From positions 186,001 to 250,000 of the forward strand of contig NZ_CP029358.1 in NCBI RefSeq assembly GCF_003130795.1: 64,000 bases of DNA. Reading direction: 5' to 3'. Made by a program: the position numbers and the translations under genes. This stretch comes from Azospirillum thermophilum (GTDB lineage: Bacteria; Pseudomonadota; Alphaproteobacteria; Azospirillales; Azospirillaceae). How positions within the stretch are numbered: the first letter of the stretch is position 1; every line of letters begins with the position of its first letter. The notes under the pieces were generated by a model. It was not told the DNA's origin. It saw only the letters and a program-made list of their open reading frames with translations, and made no database searches. Shown here piece after piece: positions 61,797 to 64,000 of this stretch.

Positions 61797-63152
61797 CTAC
61801 TCCACCGCCGCCAGGGTCTTGCGCCCCTCCCCGTGCGGGCGGGGCGGCGGCGGGGCCGGCGGCTCGGCATCCAGGCAGGGGGCGTGCAGCATCTCGCTCT
61901 CCCGCCGGACATGCGGCAGGTCGAACTTCAGCTTCAGCTCGATGTTGCGCCAGATCTGGCGCAGGCGCTGGACATGCAGGTCCTCGCCGATCGCCCGGAC
62001 GATGGTCTCGACCGTGGCGTCGGTGATGCCGCGGTCCTGCTGCAGGACGGTGCCCTTGCCGTCGGTGCGCGGCGTGTTCAGCGCCGTCACGAGCAGGGCG
62101 CGCGAGGCCGGCGTCTCCAGGAAATGCTCCAGGTCGAAGATGGTCCGCACGTTGATCAGCCGCAGCGCCTCGATCTGGTCGAGGTCCAGCGCCAGGATCA
62201 GCTGCGCCTGCGCCACCCAGTCCATCGTCTCGTAGATGCCGTAGGGCGTCTCGACGAACAGCAGGATCGGGTTGGCGGTGGCGAGGTTCTGCACGTCCTC
62301 GATCTCGAACTCGGCCAGCCGGAACTTGATGGCCGAATCGATTCCCAGCACCATGTCGATGGGATATTCCTTGGCGAAGCCGGAGGCGCGCGGATCGACC
62401 CGCCGCACCTGGAGCTGCGGCACCCGGCTCAGCAGGGTCTGCAGGCCGAGCTTCGGGAAGAAGCCGATCAGGAAGGCGACGATCAGCTCCGGCACCCGGT
62501 CGCCGACCACGCTGGACGGACTGCTGTTCATCAGCTCGACATAGCCGTGATGCAGCGTGACCGAGGTGACGCAGGCCAGGATGATGTGCGCCGTCACCCG
62601 CAGGAAGGAGATCGGCGACAGGTCGTAGTTGGAGATCCGCCGCACCAGGTAATCGATCGACCAGATATAGGCGCCGATGAAGGTGAAGGTCAGCGCCGAC
62701 ATGGTCTGCATCTGGTAATGGACCATCGTCGTCCGGCTGGCGGGGTCGCCGGTGACCAGCGTCATGCCGCTGAAGAAGGGCTGGAAATGCTCCAGCCGGG
62801 CATGCGTCAGCAAAAGGCCGGACGAGGTCAGGAATCCGCTGAACGACACCAGGATGAAGACCAGCACCGGCAGGAAATAGGCCCGCCATTCCGATGGCTG
62901 CGGCTGGTCGCTCTGATGCGGCAGCGCCCGGTACTTGTAGGCGGCGAACTCGAAGGACGGGATCAGCGTGTCCGGACCGTGGCCGTCGATGCGGAAGACA
63001 TTCTCCAGATCGGCGATGATCTTCTGCCGGATCGTCTTGATGTTGCTGCGGCCGATGAAGATCGTCAGCGGCAGGATGAAGGACAGGCACAACAGGGCGA
63101 CGGCGCTGAGGACACGCAGCTCCGCCACGACTTCAAAGATACCGTGCAACAT
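61797..63152 (-). CDS. Membrane protein with cytoplasmic C-terminal domain, unknown function
   Basis: 451 residues with hydrophobic helices at ~15-35, 90-110, 145-170, 185-205 and 220-240. The C-terminal ~200 residues are soluble and helical, with DLDQIEALRLINVRTIFDLEHFLE, which resembles a helix-hairpin-helix. It ends in a proline-rich tail. Three bases separate its stop from that of pyk. Family not recognised; conserved-looking and not truncated. Confidence 0.72.
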   Translation of the reverse strand: MLHGIFEVVAELRVLSAVALLCLSFILPLTIFIGRSNIKTIRQKIIADLENVFRIDGHGPDTLIPSFEFAAYKYRALPHQSDQPQPSEWRAYFLPVLVFILVSFSGFLTSSGLLLTHARLEHFQPFFSGMTLVTGDPASRTTMVHYQMQTMSALTFTFIGAYIWSIDYLVRRISNYDLSPISFLRVTAHIILACVTSVTLHHGYVELMNSSPSSVVGDRVPELIVAFLIGFFPKLGLQTLLSRVPQLQVRRVDPRASGFAKEYPIDMVLGIDSAIKFRLAEFEIEDVQNLATANPILLFVETPYGIYETMDWVAQAQLILALDLDQIEALRLINVRTIFDLEHFLETPASRALLVTALNTPRTDGKGTVLQQDRGITDATVETIVRAIGEDLHVQRLRQIWRNIELKLKFDLPHVRRESEMLHAPCLDAEPPAPPPPRPHGEGRKTLAAVE

Positions 63153-63256
63153 GCGAGATCCCGCCGCGGTCGCCGGGCGGCCCGCCCAGGCCGTTCTTCA
63201 TACACCCAAAGCGGGAGTAAACGCAAAGAATTACGCGAAACACATGCAGACGTATG

Positions 63257-63811
63257 TCACAGCGCGAGGCCGGCGGCGCTGATGCGGATGGACTGCGCCT
63301 GCCGGCGCAGATTGGGCAGGTGCGGGTTGATGGCGAGCGCCGCGTCGAAGGCGCGCAGGGCGGCGGCCGGCCGGTCGAGTTCGAGATAGACGAGGCCGAG
63401 CGTAGCCAGGGCGCCGAAATGGCGGGGCTCCAGCAGCAGGGCGCGGCGCAGATCGTTCATCGCCGACTCGTAGTCGCCCAGCATGTAATGGGCGCTGGCC
63501 CGCTTGTTCCATCCCTCGGCATAGGTCGGATCGCGCGCGACGACGCGGTCGAAGGCGTCCAGGGCGGCCGGATAGTCGTCGGCGTTCAGGCTGAGCACGC
63601 CGGACCGCATCTCCGCCAGCAGCGTCTCGTCGGGATGCTGCAGCCAGACGTCCCAGATCCGGCCCTCCACCGGCTCGGCGGCGACATCGTCGGGGGCGGC
63701 GCGCAGGGCCTGGAACAGCGAATCGAGCGGCGCGCTTCCCTGCCCCGCCCCGGCGGGGGCGCCAAGCAGAAGCGTCAGCACAACAGTCAAGAAAAAGAAG
63801 CGCTGGCTCAT
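63257..63811 (-). CDS. Exported tetratricopeptide-repeat protein
   Basis: 184 residues from the ATG at 63811. A Sec signal (SQRFFFLTVVLTLLLGAPAGAG, ~22 residues) then three TPR units (for example YPAALDAFDRVVARDPTYAEGW and ESAMNDLRRALLLEPRHFGAL and LDRPAAALRAFDAALAINPH). Periplasmic scaffold role likely; partner unknown. Similar TPR proteins occur widely in alphaproteobacteria. Confidence 0.88.
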   Translation of the reverse strand: MSQRFFFLTVVLTLLLGAPAGAGQGSAPLDSLFQALRAAPDDVAAEPVEGRIWDVWLQHPDETLLAEMRSGVLSLNADDYPAALDAFDRVVARDPTYAEGWNKRASAHYMLGDYESAMNDLRRALLLEPRHFGALATLGLVYLELDRPAAALRAFDAALAINPHLPNLRRQAQSIRISAAGLAL

Positions 63812-63949
63812 GAAAGAGAGTGTGGGTGTGTCCGGCGGGACCGCCAACCCCCTTTTCGTCGATTCTGCCAAAGTCGGAAAAATTTTCGCGAACGGCCTAT
63901 GCCCTGACCAAAGCCGCGTCCGCTCCGCCGCATTCCGGGCCAAAAGGAA

Positions 63950-63977
63950 ACGGCCGGCGGATCGCTCCGCCGGCCGT
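63950..63977 (-). terminator. Terminator of a minus-strand gene beyond the window
   Basis: A perfect 12-bp stem ACGGCCGGCGGA/TCCGCCGGCCGT with a four-base loop. On the minus strand it is followed by TTCCTTTTGG, so it probably ends a gene that lies to the right of the window. Confidence 0.6.
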
Positions 63978-64000
63978 CGCCGTAGAACCGTCGTCCGGCC

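Overview
This window is GC-rich (about 70 percent) bacterial chromosome, almost certainly from an alphaproteobacterium of the Rhodospirillales/Azospirillum type. The pointers are an ATP12-family F1 assembly chaperone, an rpsM-rpsK-rpoA-rplQ operon without rpsD, a phasin-like protein, MsrPQ, and giant soluble hybrid histidine kinases. The genus is inferred, not proven.

Layout from left to right. 1-3534: the 3' part of an acyl-CoA ligase gene, a thiolase and an MFS exporter, translationally coupled. 3556-12784 (minus): a signalling block made of a 1943-residue poly-HAMP hybrid histidine kinase, a REC-PAS-HK-REC protein, a small winged-helix-like protein and two tiny membrane proteins. 13233-18277: phasin-like protein, msrP-msrQ, dienelactone hydrolase and secreted proteins of unknown role. 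18399-23028 (minus): a complete branched-chain-amino-acid-type ABC transporter whose leader carries a clear TPP (thiamine pyrophosphate) riboswitch; this is the most interesting item. 23105-24897: an acetyltransferase and a DMT exporter. 24999-34958 (minus): a nucleoside import and salvage operon (BMP-type ABC transporter, cdd, purine nucleoside phosphorylase, deoC, deoA), interrupted between its ATPase and permease genes by a WYL-regulator/VOC/EVE trio. 35263-40062: LysE and DedA-type membrane proteins, an acetyltransferase, an ACT protein, pssA-psd (phosphatidylethanolamine synthesis) and a YbjN-type protein. 40063-41285: an AT-rich patch with one GTPase-DUF697 gene, probably acquired. 41301-46248 (minus): a second BMP-type ABC transporter. 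46411-55862: housekeeping genes (Rnk/GreA-like, YgfZ, PRC-barrel protein, ATP12, HAD phosphatase, RluC-type pseudouridine synthase, CrcB, isochorismatase-like protein, DUF429-like protein, RarA, YqaA). 56021-58784 (minus): rpsM-rpsK-rpoA-rplQ with its own promoter and tandem hairpin repeats between rpoA and rplQ. 58872-60203: an intact ISAs1-type insertion sequence with a perfect 10-bp target duplication. 60351-63811: pyruvate kinase, a membrane protein of unknown role and a TPR protein.

How the genes work together. The nucleoside operon would import nucleosides, deaminate cytidine, phosphorolyse the nucleosides and cleave deoxyribose-5-phosphate; phosphopentomutase (deoB) is not in the window. 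The riboswitch-controlled transporter should be expressed when thiamine pyrophosphate is scarce, which suggests uptake of thiamine or a precursor rather than of amino acids.

A caution on sequence quality: five otherwise intact genes (MFS exporter, REC-PAS-HK, LivH, the second BMP ATPase and the Rnk-like gene) are each broken by the loss of one base. Every one is repaired by adding a single G/C, and in at least four of them the base falls in a G/C homopolymer. I read these as probable sequencing or assembly errors rather than real pseudogenes.
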